A stretch of 30,549 nucleotides of DNA, taken from assembly GCA_947458305.1 (NCBI GenBank), contig CANGZO010000003.1, positions 1 to 30,549 on the forward strand, written 5' to 3'. A model generated the notes under the pieces. That model made no database searches. It worked only from the letters and a program-made list of their open reading frames with translations, and was not told where the DNA came from. Of this stretch, positions 16,874 to 24,596 are shown piece after piece (within the stretch, counting starts at the first letter, position 1; the number at the start of each line of letters is the position of its first letter). The stretch comes from Comamonadaceae bacterium. Its GTDB lineage: Bacteria > Pseudomonadota > Gammaproteobacteria > Burkholderiales > Burkholderiaceae_C. The position numbers were made by a program, and so were the translations under genes.

Positions 16874-18957
16874 CGCCCAACACCCGGCTTCACTGGGCGG
16901 GTGCCCTGCTGCAACGCAGCACTTCTTGGTGGCACGCCTTTGAAGAAGCTTTGCCTGGGGGGCGCGGCCGGCGCACCCTCTGGTTGGCCTTGATCACCTT
17001 GGTGATGGGGGTTCTGATCACTTTGGTCTGGTTGGCCGGACGCTACGAAGCCAGTCAACTGCAAGCCGAACTGGAAAGTGACACGACAGCGGCCGTGAGT
17101 GATTTGCGGCGTCAACTGGAACGCCAATCCCAAATCCTGCAAGGCTTGCAATCGAACACGCCGACCGAAACGTTTTGGAACACCGAGGCCCAGGCGCTGT
17201 TGCGTGAACACCGGGAGTGGCTGCGCATCGAATCGCGCGATCCCGAACTGAACCTGAAAAACCAGGTGGACACGCCCTTGCGCAAACCGATTTTTAAACG
17301 GGTTTTGCGCACGGATTCACTCAATGAAACTGTGCAAGCCTGCGCCAAGGCACGCCGCATCAATGGCCCCAGTTACTCCAGCTCCTACTTTTTGCCACAG
17401 AACGATGGCATGGGTTTTGAAGTCATGGAAATGTGTTTGCCCAAAACGCAAGACGGTGTCTTGGTCGGCTTCACCATCGTGACCTATGGTCTGCAAGAGC
17501 TGATCAACGAGCTCTTGGGCGACAGCTTTGGCCGCCGCAACGAAATCTCTTTCACCGAACCCGATGGCACGCGCTTGGCCATTGCGGGCAGCCAAAGCCG
17601 CGGTCTGCGGGTGTTCACCTCACGGCAATTGGTCAACCTGCCTGGCAACACCTTGGTGCTGCGCATGGATGGGCGACGAGGAGAACAACACATCTTTCCC
17701 AACGTCTTGACGGCTTTGGTAACCGCGATGTCCATCGCCTTGGTCACGGTCATGGTGTTGTTGGTCAAAGATTCACGGCGACGCCTGAAAGCAGAGCGCG
17801 ACTTGGCAGAAGCCTTGGCTTTTCGCAAGGCCATGGAGGACTCTCTGGTCACCGGTCTTCGGGCGCGCGACCTGGAAGGGCGCATCACCTATGTGAATCC
17901 TGCTTTTTGCCAAATGGTGGGTTTTGAGGCCGAAACACTCAACGGACGCAATGCGCCCATGCCGTACTGGCCACCGGAGATGGTGGACGAATACAAACAA
18001 CGCCAAGCCATCCGTTTGGCCGGCAACGTGCCGCCGCGCGAAGGTTTTGAATCGGTATTCATGCGCCAAGACGGCACACGTTTTCCAGTGCTCATCATCG
18101 AGGCGCCATTGATCAGCGTTCAGGGTGAACAAACCGGCTGGATGGGCGCCGTGATCGACATCAGCGAGCAGCGCCGCATCGAAGAGGTCTCTCGCGCCAG
18201 CCAAGAGCGCCTGCAAGCCACGGCCCGTTTGGCCACGGTGGGCGAAATGGCGTCTTTGCTGAGCCATGAACTGAACCAACCCTTGGCCGCCATCGCCAGC
18301 TATGCCAATGGCTCTTTGAATTTGCTGCAAAACCCATCGGCCGTCCCGCAAACCCTGGACGATGTGCACATGGCGCTGCGCCGCATCGCAGAGCAAGCCG
18401 ACCGGGCCGGTCGGGTCATCAACAGCGTGCACGATTTTGTTCGCCGCCGCGACCAAGACCGTGAGGCCTTGGCACCACAAGCCTTGTTTGACGCGGTATC
18501 GCCATTGGTCCAGTTGCAAGCGCGCAAACTGCGGGTCACAGTACGCACCCAAGTCGACCCTCAATTGCCAGACGTGATGTGCGACCGCACCATGGTGGAG
18601 CAGGTCTTGTTGAACTTGGCCCGCAACGGCATGCAGGCCATGGACCAACCCGATTGCACAGACCGAAGACTGCTGCTGAAAGCCCGCCGGGCGGCATCCA
18701 ATGCCGAACAAGCTTGGGTGGAGTTTTCAGTGGCCGACGTGGGCGAAGGCATCAGCGACGAGGTGGCCAGCCAATTGTTCACCCCGTTTTTCACCACCAA
18801 AAGCGAAGGCATGGGCTTGGGCCTGAGCCTGTGCAGAACCGTGGTGGAGCAGCATGGCGGTCACCTGGAGTTTGAAACGCTCATGCCCAAAGGCACGGTT
18901 TTCCGTTTCACCTTGCCCGTCAAGACCAGCTCGCATTTGGATAAGATCGCCGCATGA
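16870..18957 (+). CDS. PAS-domain sensor histidine kinase (DctS/FixL-like)
   Basis: This is a 695-residue membrane kinase. I start it at ATG 16870, which overlaps the yhdP stop as ATGA; a 13-codon longer frame inside yhdP is unlikely. Membrane segments at about 36-56 and 279-299 flank a ~220-residue periplasmic sensor domain. A PAS domain follows (about 318-435, RITYVNPAFCQMVGF). The HisKA phosphoacceptor is H466 in LSHELNQPLAAI, then the ATPase domain (NLARNGMQA, DVGEGI, GMGLGLSLC). The architecture plus the FixJ-type partner immediately downstream resembles DctS/DctR C4-dicarboxylate sensing. No transporter is nearby, so the signal is unknown. FixL heme-pocket residues are not evident. The next gene starts within the stop codon. 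Confidence 0.93.
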   Translation: MTPNTRLHWAGALLQRSTSWWHAFEEALPGGRGRRTLWLALITLVMGVLITLVWLAGRYEASQLQAELESDTTAAVSDLRRQLERQSQILQGLQSNTPTETFWNTEAQALLREHREWLRIESRDPELNLKNQVDTPLRKPIFKRVLRTDSLNETVQACAKARRINGPSYSSSYFLPQNDGMGFEVMEMCLPKTQDGVLVGFTIVTYGLQELINELLGDSFGRRNEISFTEPDGTRLAIAGSQSRGLRVFTSRQLVNLPGNTLVLRMDGRRGEQHIFPNVLTALVTAMSIALVTVMVLLVKDSRRRLKAERDLAEALAFRKAMEDSLVTGLRARDLEGRITYVNPAFCQMVGFEAETLNGRNAPMPYWPPEMVDEYKQRQAIRLAGNVPPREGFESVFMRQDGTRFPVLIIEAPLISVQGEQTGWMGAVIDISEQRRIEEVSRASQERLQATARLATVGEMASLLSHELNQPLAAIASYANGSLNLLQNPSAVPQTLDDVHMALRRIAEQADRAGRVINSVHDFVRRRDQDREALAPQALFDAVSPLVQLQARKLRVTVRTQVDPQLPDVMCDRTMVEQVLLNLARNGMQAMDQPDCTDRRLLLKARRAASNAEQAWVEFSVADVGEGISDEVASQLFTPFFTTKSEGMGLGLSLCRTVVEQHGGHLEFETLMPKGTVFRFTLPVKTSSHLDKIAA

Positions 18958-19619
18958 ATTTCACCGACACGCCCACCGTTTTCATTGTGGACGACGACGC
19001 CAGCGTGCGCGAAGGCATGGCTTGGCTGCTGCGCACGCGGCGCTTGCTGAGTGAGACTTTTGAGAGCGCCGAATCTTTTCTCAGCATGCTGCAAAGCAAC
19101 TTTCAAGACACCGGCAACGGCCCTTCGGTCGGGCAACACTGGCCTCAGCAAGCGGCCTGCATTTTGCTGGACGTGCGGATGCCCGGCATGAGTGGCTTGG
19201 CCTTGTTTGAGCAACTGCTCAGCAGCGGCGTGGCACAAGCATGGCCTGTGATTTTTTTGACCGGCCATGCCGATGTGCCCACAGCGGTCGACAGCGTCAA
19301 GCGTGGGGCTTTTGACTTCTGTGAAAAGCCGTTTTCTGACAACGCCTTGGTCGACCGGGTCGAGCAAGCATTGCAGTTGTCAGAGACGCGTTTGACGGCC
19401 CGAAAAGAACAACAGCGCTTGCAGTCGCGTTTGCTTGAACTGACAGACCGTGAGCGGGATGTGATGCACCTGGTGGTCGAGGGCCTGCCCAACAAACTCA
19501 TTGCCGACCAGCTGGACATCAGTGTTCGCACGGTCGAAGTTCACCGCGCGCGCGTCTTTGACAAGATGGAAGTCAAATCGGCGGTAGAACTGGCCAACTT
19601 GATGCGGAGCTTGTCGTGA
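18954..19619 (+). CDS. FixJ/NarL-type response regulator
   Basis: This 221-residue DNA-binding regulator pairs with the upstream kinase, and its ATG overlaps the kinase stop (ATGA). The receiver domain has the acidic pocket D13-D15, phosphoacceptor D73 (ILLDVRMPGMSG), T103 and K125 (EKPF). The C-terminal LuxR-type helix-turn-helix spans about 162-218 (LTDRERDVMHLVVEG, VRTVEVHRARVFDKM). Compared with FixJ-type receivers, about 15 extra residues (roughly 49-66, Gly/Gln-rich) sit just before the phosphoacceptor strand. No cognate binding site could be assigned. Its stop overlaps the GTG start of the NlpC/P60 gene, so that gene is likely co-expressed with it. Confidence 0.94.
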   Translation: MNFTDTPTVFIVDDDASVREGMAWLLRTRRLLSETFESAESFLSMLQSNFQDTGNGPSVGQHWPQQAACILLDVRMPGMSGLALFEQLLSSGVAQAWPVIFLTGHADVPTAVDSVKRGAFDFCEKPFSDNALVDRVEQALQLSETRLTARKEQQRLQSRLLELTDRERDVMHLVVEGLPNKLIADQLDISVRTVEVHRARVFDKMEVKSAVELANLMRSLS

Positions 19620-20146
19620 ACAAGGCTCACGCCCCAGACCCCTTGACGCTTCGCAGGCACCTGTTGACTGGCTTGGGGCTGGCTTGGGTGAGCCTGATCA
19701 CGGCTTGCTCTACGGCACCGGTTTCGCGTCCTGCCGAGCCTGCAGCCCAAACCCCTGCACCCTACAACAGAGTGCGCAACGACATGGCCATGTTTGCCAT
19801 GTCTTTGCTGGACACGCCCTACAAATGGGGCGGTCGCGGTCCGGCCACGGGTTTTGATTGCTCGGGCTTGGTGGCGCACATTTACCGCGAAGGGGGCGGC
19901 ATCGTCGTCAAAGGCACTTCGGCCGAGCTGGGGCGCAAATCAAGGCCCATCGACCGGTCTTCGCTCTTGCCCGGGGACTTGGTTTTTTTCAACACCTTGG
20001 GTGCACGCCACTCGCATGTGGGGGTGTATGTGGGCGGCGGCCGCTTTGTTCATGCCAGCAACCCGCGCACGGGGGTTCGTTTGGACCACCTGAGCAACCG
20101 TTACTACGCACAACGCTTTGAAGGGGCGCACAGCTTGCTCGAATGA
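19616..20146 (+). CDS. NlpC/P60 family lipoprotein peptidase (C40)
   Basis: This 176-residue lipoprotein starts at GTG 19616, inside the regulator stop (GTGA overlap). A signal peptide ends in the lipobox LITAC (C31). After a Pro/Ala linker comes the C40 cysteine peptidase fold: catalytic C82 in TGFDCSGL, H134 in HSHVGVYVG, and the third polar residue H146 in FVHASN. Family members cut stem-peptide bonds in peptidoglycan, so a periplasmic murein hydrolase is expected. It is the last of four overlapping genes (yhdP, kinase, regulator, this one). A second murein enzyme, MltA, lies 159 bp downstream. All residues required for activity appear present. Confidence 0.93.
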   Translation: MNKAHAPDPLTLRRHLLTGLGLAWVSLITACSTAPVSRPAEPAAQTPAPYNRVRNDMAMFAMSLLDTPYKWGGRGPATGFDCSGLVAHIYREGGGIVVKGTSAELGRKSRPIDRSSLLPGDLVFFNTLGARHSHVGVYVGGGRFVHASNPRTGVRLDHLSNRYYAQRFEGAHSLLE

Positions 20147-20156
20147 GATGGCGCCC

Positions 20157-20306
20157 TTAAAGCTTAGGCCCTTCGGCGGGCGGTGTGGGGGCTTCTTTTT
20201 CAGCCTCGGGCAATTCACCTTTGTTGCGGCCGGAAAACATGGTCCACCAGACAATACCCACCAAAATCACCAAGGCCAGCAAAGCCTCCAACAAGATCAG
20301 TCCCAT
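20157..20306 (-). CDS. Small single-pass membrane protein (49 residues), hypothetical
   Basis: This is a short reading frame opposite the region upstream of mltA. The product has an N-terminal hydrophobic helix (about residues 3-24, LILLEALLALVILVGIVWW). A basic patch (SGRNKGE, 25-31) and an acidic, proline-rich tail (to residue 49, TAA stop) follow. The shape is that of a genuine small inner-membrane protein, and codon third positions are mostly G/C. Its ATG shares the palindrome CATG (20304-20307) with the proposed mltA start on the other strand. The only upstream ribosome-site candidate is a weak GGGGTG. It ends 11 bp from the NlpC/P60 stop, converging on it. I do not know its function. 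A chance ORF remains possible, but hydrophobic pattern and tail argue for a real gene. Confidence 0.55.
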   Translation of the reverse strand: MGLILLEALLALVILVGIVWWTMFSGRNKGELPEAEKEAPTPPAEGPKL

Positions 20307-21486
20307 GCTCGCACCCCATTTTTTGAGTCACCGCCCGCGATGGATCGGCTTGTTTGTGGCCGCGATTGTAGGCACCCTGAGCGCTTGCTCTGTGGCCCCT
20401 GTGCTGCATGACCCTGAACCTGCAAGTCCATCGGTCCAAGCGACCGCCCCCGCAGAGATCGCCCGCACTTTGCCCACGCTCACTCTGCCTCCGCCCATCA
20501 TGCGCGAGCAAAGCCGCTGGGTTCCCGTCCAATGGTCGGAGTTGCCAGGCCTGAACACCGATGCCATCAACGAGGCCTGGCCCGCTTGGCTGCAAAGCTG
20601 CCAACGACCCGGCCCCACGTGGAAAGCCCTGTGCCCCGAGATCGCCAAACTGGCCAACGCCCCGGTTGAACAGCAACGCCGTTGGCTGCTCGACAACCTG
20701 CAGCCCTACCGCGTGGAATCACTTGAGCAACGCCAATCAGGTTTGCTGACCGGCTATTACGAGCCCGCCCTGGTCGGCTCACGTCAAGCGCAAAGCAACT
20801 TCAGAGTGCCCTTGTATGCGCCACCCGCCCAATTGGGCCAGCGCAAGCCCTGGTTCACCCGCCAAGAGATCGACACCTTGCCCGCCGCCCGCGCCGCGCT
20901 GCGCGGCAAAGAGCTGCTGTATTTGGCCGACCCGGTAGACGCGATGGTGCTGCACATCCAAGGCTCGGGCCTGGTGAATGTGACCGAACCGGACGGCCGC
21001 CAACGTTGGGTGCGCATGGCCTACGCCGCCACCAACGACCAGCCCTACATCAGCATTGGCCGCTGGTTGCTGGACCGCAAACTCATCACCGACGCCAGCT
21101 GGCCCGGCATCAAAGCCTGGATCGACCGCAACCCGTCTCGGGTCAATGAACTGCTGTGGCAAAACCCGCGTGTGGTGTTCTTCCGCGAAGAAGCCTTGCC
21201 CGTGGGCACCACCCCGCCAGGCCCCAAAGGCGCACAAGGCGTGCCGCTCACGGCTGAGCGCTCGATTGCGGTGGACCGCCGCAGCATTCCCTATGGCACC
21301 CCGGTGTGGATGAAATCCACCGGGCCACAAACCAATTTGGATCGGCTGGTCATGGCCCAAGACACCGGCACCGCCATCGTGGGTGCGGTGCGGGCCGACT
21401 ATTACGCGGGCTCCGGCCCGGCAGCGGGCGAGCTGGCAGGGCGCCTCAAGCAGCCGCTGCAAATGTGGGCCTTGTGGCCACGCTGA
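20305..21486 (+). CDS. mltA: Membrane-bound lytic murein transglycosylase A
   Basis: This 393-residue outer-membrane lipoprotein cleaves peptidoglycan glycan strands non-hydrolytically, leaving anhydromuramic ends. I chose ATG 20305 because it opens a clean lipoprotein signal (HRPR, hydrophobic core, lipobox LSAC). The 40 codons available further upstream have no signal character and oppose the small membrane-protein gene. The MltA domain is evident: LLTGYYEPAL, LYLADPVDAMVLHIQGSG, PYISIGRWLL and MKSTG. The C-terminal 3D-type region is VMAQDTGTAIVGAVRADYY, with the probable catalytic aspartate D353 in QDTG, then GSGPAAGELAGRLKQ. Length is close to the E. coli enzyme. No good Shine-Dalgarno is visible. 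Its promoter would have to lie inside the divergent small ORF. Confidence 0.93.
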   Translation: MLAPHFLSHRPRWIGLFVAAIVGTLSACSVAPVLHDPEPASPSVQATAPAEIARTLPTLTLPPPIMREQSRWVPVQWSELPGLNTDAINEAWPAWLQSCQRPGPTWKALCPEIAKLANAPVEQQRRWLLDNLQPYRVESLEQRQSGLLTGYYEPALVGSRQAQSNFRVPLYAPPAQLGQRKPWFTRQEIDTLPAARAALRGKELLYLADPVDAMVLHIQGSGLVNVTEPDGRQRWVRMAYAATNDQPYISIGRWLLDRKLITDASWPGIKAWIDRNPSRVNELLWQNPRVVFFREEALPVGTTPPGPKGAQGVPLTAERSIAVDRRSIPYGTPVWMKSTGPQTNLDRLVMAQDTGTAIVGAVRADYYAGSGPAAGELAGRLKQPLQMWALWPR

Positions 21487-21504
21487 GCCGGATGCCTTGA
21501 CCGG

Positions 21505-21777
21505 ATGACTTTGACCTGCCGCCCCGGCTGCGCCGCTTGCTGCACCGCTCCGTCCATCTCATCGCCCATCCCCGGCATGCCCCAAGGCAAACCCGCGGGC
21601 GTGCCCTGCGTGCAACTTGACGATCACCTGCGCTGCAAAATTTTTGGTCAACCCGAACGGCCTGCGGTGTGCGGGCAGCTGCAAGCGTCGGTGGAGATGT
21701 GCGGGGCTGTAGAAGATGGCGGCGTGCACGCCCGAGCTTGGCTCACGCGGATGGAAGATTTGACGCGGCCGGGGTGA
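21505..21777 (+). CDS. YkgJ-type cysteine-cluster protein (zinc/iron-chelating)
   Basis: This 90-residue cytoplasmic protein has the YkgJ family pattern: C5, C9, C12 and C13 near the N terminus (CRPGCAACC), then C35, C44, C56 and C66. These cysteines are thought to bind zinc or an iron-sulphur cluster; the biological role is not established. Family motifs seen are MPQGKPAGVPC, LRCKIFG and RPAVCGQL. It begins 18 bp after the mltA stop and may be co-transcribed with it. Downstream the sequence quality changes to the decayed toxin-antitoxin patch, so this gene marks the edge of the intact block. Confidence 0.9.
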   Translation: MTLTCRPGCAACCTAPSISSPIPGMPQGKPAGVPCVQLDDHLRCKIFGQPERPAVCGQLQASVEMCGAVEDGGVHARAWLTRMEDLTRPG

Positions 21778-21780
21778 GGG

Positions 21781-22015
21781 TCAGGCCGCTGTCGATGCAT
21801 TAGGCCAGTTGATTTGCACTTTTCGACTATTTGCAAGGCAGTCTCGCAGGTACAAATTGATCAGGCTCTGATAGAGAACGCCGGATTCATCGGCCATGTC
21901 CTTGAAATAGTCCTCCACATCCTCCAAAAGGCGCATGGTCACAGGCTTTTTTTTACTTGGACGCGTAGGGGCTCCCGCGGGACTTCAATTTGGAAAGGTC
22001 GTACCCTTTATTCAT
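21781..22015 (-). pseudogene. brnA: BrnA-like antitoxin, frame disrupted
   Basis: From ATG 22015 the first 20 codons encode an N terminus typical of BrnA-like antitoxins (MNKGYDLSKLKSRGSPYASK), then hit TAA at 21955-21953. Shifting by one base there restores the rest. From 21954 the frame reads KKKPVTMRLLEDVEDYFKDM and continues through the DNA-binding ribbon-helix-helix (SLINLYLRDC) to a TGA at 21781. The break abuts a run of eight adenines (minus strand), a natural site for indels. The net change equals one extra base or two missing ones. An internal ATG (VTM-RL) could still give a 51-residue product containing most of the RHH domain. A sequencing error is also possible. BrnA normally neutralises BrnT and represses their operon. 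Confidence 0.7.
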
Positions 22016-22083
22016 GCTTGTCCACCTCGATAAAATGCGCTTTCACGCTTGGTCGCCTTGCGTGCAGAGATGGTCCGAATCAC
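22012..22083 (-). pseudogene. brnT: BrnT-like toxin, C-terminal remnant only
   Basis: Just ahead of the antitoxin, in the expected order and with the expected ATGA overlap (22012-22015), one frame reads VIRTISARKATKRE followed by nine more residues and TGA. ISARKATKRE is the characteristic end of the BrnT ribonuclease toxin (normally ~90 residues). Upstream of the valine no BrnT sequence is recognisable in any frame. The DNA instead belongs to the monooxygenase ORF. About three quarters of the toxin is therefore gone and no toxin can be made. Confidence 0.6.
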
Positions 22084-22433
22084 ACTTGATTCGCGGCACC
22101 TTGTTGGGTGACAACACGTCCAGCCAATGGATGTTGAATTTGATTGTCACCATACGTGCCTGTGACTTGTGCAATGACCACCTGAAAGCCATTGAGCCAA
22201 CGTGACTGCTGTTGCTTTGCCTTCATATGCTCAGGGTGCTTCATCAATGATTGCAATGCTTCCATGGATTCCCAGTAGTACACATTCGAAATGAGGCCGG
22301 TTTGTTGGTTTTCCCAAGACTCTTCGCCCAAGTACCCTGGGATGGACTTCGCTATCTGTGCAATGACCTCGTCAAGAGCATAGAACTCGGGGTCGAATTG
22401 CTTTTTTGCAAACGTGAAGGTGGATGTGTACAT
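22080..22433 (-). CDS. Antibiotic biosynthesis monooxygenase (ABM)-like protein
   Basis: This 117-residue small protein has the ABM/dimeric alpha-beta barrel style: an opening strand (MYTSTFTFAK), an acidic helix (FYALDEVIAQIAKSIPGYLG), WENQQTGLISNVYYWESMEA and a final strand QVVIAQVTGTYGD. Family members are heme-degrading or cofactor-free oxygenases, and many are uncharacterised. I start at ATG 22433; a GTG eight codons earlier is in frame but has no better ribosome site. The last ~18 residues after YGD (from NQIQHP) do not look like the domain. They extend the frame up to and four bases into the BrnT remnant, as if the original stop were lost at a recombination joint. Function is not inferable beyond family. 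Confidence 0.75.
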   Translation of the reverse strand: MYTSTFTFAKKQFDPEFYALDEVIAQIAKSIPGYLGEESWENQQTGLISNVYYWESMEALQSLMKHPEHMKAKQQQSRWLNGFQVVIAQVTGTYGDNQIQHPLAGRVVTQQGAANQV

Positions 22434-22647
22434 GTGTTGATGAGTCTGTGGTCTCACTTTAATCTAAAACAATGACTTGTTTGCTTAAGTTGTGCAGATG
22501 CACCGCGAACCAAGCCACGACGTGTACAACCGTCACTTCACTGCGTTTGACCACGCCAACGACTCGTACCCCAGTCACCAACAAGTCATCCCCCCACCCC
22601 GCTTGCCGCTAAGCTGAATCCCTTTTGCTGACCCTCGGAGCACCGCC

Positions 22648-23433
22648 ATGGCGTTTGAGATTCCTTCTTTGAAAGACAGCGTTCACCCCGATGAATGGCA
22701 GCTGCGGCTGGACTTGGCCGCGTGTTACCGGCTGGTGGCGCTGTACGGCTGGAGCGATCTGGTGTTCACCCACATCAGCGCCAAGCTGCCCGAGTCGGTG
22801 GCGGGCGATGAGCACCAGTTTTTGATCAACCCCTACGGCCTGATGTTTGACGAGATCACCGCGTCCAGCCTGGTCAAGGTGGACATGCAGTGCAACAAGC
22901 TGCACGACAGCCCCTTTCCGGTCAACCCAGCGGGCTTTGTGATTCACAGCGCGGTGCATGAGGCGCGGCCCGATGCCGGCTGCGTGCTGCACACCCACAC
23001 GCGCGCTGGCGTGGCGGTGAGCGCGCAGGCGCACGGCGTGCTGCCCATCAGCCAGCAAAGCACCTTTGTGCTGGCCTCGCTGGCCTACCATGGCTACGAG
23101 GGCGTGGCCATTCACGACGAAGAAAAGCTGCGCCTGCAGGCCGACTTGGGCACCGCCAATTTCTTGATGCTGCGCAACCACGGCCTGCTCACCGTGGGCA
23201 AAACCATTGCCGACGCGTTCTTGTCGATGTACACCTTTGAGAACACCTGCCGCATCCAGGTGGATGCGCTGGCAGGCCAAGCGGGCCCCAAAGACCTGAC
23301 GGCGGTGGACCCGCAAATCCTGAACGGTGTGGCCAACGCCATGCGCGTGCAAACCGGTGGCTTGGGCGGCGCGTTTGTTTGGCCTTCGCTGCTGCGCAAG
23401 TTGCAACGCGAAAGCCCCGATTACACCCAGTAA
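22648..23433 (+). CDS. Class II aldolase/adducin family protein
   Basis: This 261-residue cytoplasmic protein is of the fuculose-phosphate aldolase/adducin-head fold. The metal-binding histidines are visible as H115 and H117 in VLHTHTRAG and H178 in LRNHGL. The family start region (CYRLVALYGWSDLVFTHIS) and the SQQSTF and YEGVAIHDEEK stretches are also present. Members either cleave sugar phosphates or have lost aldolase activity, and the substrate cannot be read here. GGAG lies seven bases before ATG 22648. The alkene reductase gene follows after 7 bp with its own AGGA, so the two form an operon. The 190 bp upstream hold no gene I can support. Confidence 0.92.
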   Translation: MAFEIPSLKDSVHPDEWQLRLDLAACYRLVALYGWSDLVFTHISAKLPESVAGDEHQFLINPYGLMFDEITASSLVKVDMQCNKLHDSPFPVNPAGFVIHSAVHEARPDAGCVLHTHTRAGVAVSAQAHGVLPISQQSTFVLASLAYHGYEGVAIHDEEKLRLQADLGTANFLMLRNHGLLTVGKTIADAFLSMYTFENTCRIQVDALAGQAGPKDLTAVDPQILNGVANAMRVQTGGLGGAFVWPSLLRKLQRESPDYTQ

Positions 23434-23440
23434 GGACCCC

Positions 23441-24565
23441 ATGCGCTCTTTGTTTGAACCCTGCCAGGTCGGCAGCATCGCTTTGGCCTCACGCATCGTG
23501 ATGGCCCCGCTCACGCGCAACCGCGCACCCGGCTCGCTGGCCAACGCCCGCATGGCCACCTATTACCGCCAACGCGCCAACCCGGCCACGGGGGCGGGCC
23601 TGATCGTCACCGAGGCCACGGCCATCAGCCACCAAGGCCAGGGCTACGCCGATGTGCCCGGCATCTGGAGCGAAAGCCAAGTCGCCGCGTGGAGGCAAGT
23701 GACCGATGCGGTGCACGCCGAAGGCGGCAAGATCGTGGTGCAGCTGTGGCATGTGGGCCGTGTCTCGCACACCAGCTTGCAGCCGGGTGGCGCTGCGCCT
23801 GTGGCGCCATCGGCCCTGACGGCTGCAACGAAAACAGTGCTGCTGGTGGACGGCCAAGCCAAATTTGTGCCCGTGTCCGAGCCGCGTGCGCTCGACGCCG
23901 CCGAACTGCCAGGCATCGTGCAGGATTACCGCCGCGCAGCGGCCAACGCGATTGCCGCCGGGTTTGATGGCGTGGAAGTACACGCGGCCAATGGCTATTT
24001 GATTGACCAGTTTTTGCGCAGCAGCAGCAACCACCGCAGCGACGCGTATGGCGGCTCCATCGAGAACCGCGCCCGCTTTTTGCAAGAGGTGATGCAAGGC
24101 ATCGTGGCCGAGATCGGTGGCGCACGCACGGGCATCCGCATCTCGCCCGTCACACCCGCCAACGGGGTGATCGACGAACAGCCTCAGCCGCTTTTTGAGC
24201 ATGTGGCGCGTTTGTTGGCTCCGATGGATTTGGCTTTTGTGCATGTGATTGAAGGCTCCACGGGCGCGGCACGGGACCACCAACAGGGCGAGTTGCCCTT
24301 TGACTATGCCGCTTTGCGCCAGGCCTATACCCAAACGGGCGGTCGTGGCGCATGGATGCTGAACAACGGCTACGACCTGGCCTTGGCTGATCAGTCTCTG
24401 GCCAGCGGTGCAGACCTGATTGCTTTTGGTCGCCCTTTCATTGCCAACCCCGACTTGGGCGCACGCCTGCGACAAGGCGGCCCCTTCAACACGCCCGACC
24501 GCGCCACTTTTTACGGCGGTGGCGATGCGGGGTACACCGACTATCCCTTCTTGCCTCAGGCTTGA
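23441..24565 (+). CDS. Old Yellow Enzyme-type alkene reductase
   Basis: This 374-residue FMN-dependent ene-reductase has the TIM-barrel OYE fold. I start at ATG 23441 (AGGA five bases upstream); the longer frame into the aldolase gene is an artefact. Diagnostic sites are PLTRNRA (23-29) and QLWHVGR (101-107). The substrate-binding pair H181/N184 lies in EVHAANGYLIDQF, with YGGSIENR after it and the phosphate-binding AFGRPFIANPDL near the end. Such enzymes (NemA, XenA/XenB types) reduce activated C=C bonds using NAD(P)H, and some attack nitroesters or nitroaromatics. Co-transcription with the aldolase protein suggests a small catabolic or detoxifying pair, but no pathway is evident. It converges on the histidine kinase gene with 31 bp between. 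Confidence 0.94.
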   Translation: MRSLFEPCQVGSIALASRIVMAPLTRNRAPGSLANARMATYYRQRANPATGAGLIVTEATAISHQGQGYADVPGIWSESQVAAWRQVTDAVHAEGGKIVVQLWHVGRVSHTSLQPGGAAPVAPSALTAATKTVLLVDGQAKFVPVSEPRALDAAELPGIVQDYRRAAANAIAAGFDGVEVHAANGYLIDQFLRSSSNHRSDAYGGSIENRARFLQEVMQGIVAEIGGARTGIRISPVTPANGVIDEQPQPLFEHVARLLAPMDLAFVHVIEGSTGAARDHQQGELPFDYAALRQAYTQTGGRGAWMLNNGYDLALADQSLASGADLIAFGRPFIANPDLGARLRQGGPFNTPDRATFYGGGDAGYTDYPFLPQA

Positions 24566-24596
24566 GGCGGTCTCTTCTTGGCCATCAAGGCGCGGT

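Noticed and set aside
20121..20158. Inverted repeat AAGGGGCGC...GCGCCCTT at the end of the NlpC/P60 gene as a terminator
   Set aside because: The arms contain a bulge, the loop is 21 nt and no T-run follows on either strand.
21947..21955. Programmed ribosomal frameshifting in the brnA-like gene
   Set aside because: The in-frame TAA lies before the A-run, so a -1 slip on the run would come too late. A +1 shift at AAG-TAA lacks known stimulatory context.
22498..22617. A 39-codon plus-strand frame in the gap before the aldolase gene
   Set aside because: The product is His/Pro-rich without a hydrophobic helix or motif and has no ribosome site. Nothing else gene-like was seen in 22458-22647.
23327..23440. 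N-terminal extension of the alkene reductase into the aldolase gene
   Set aside because: The extra 38 codons have no OYE similarity, and ATG 23441 has its own AGGA and matches the usual family start.
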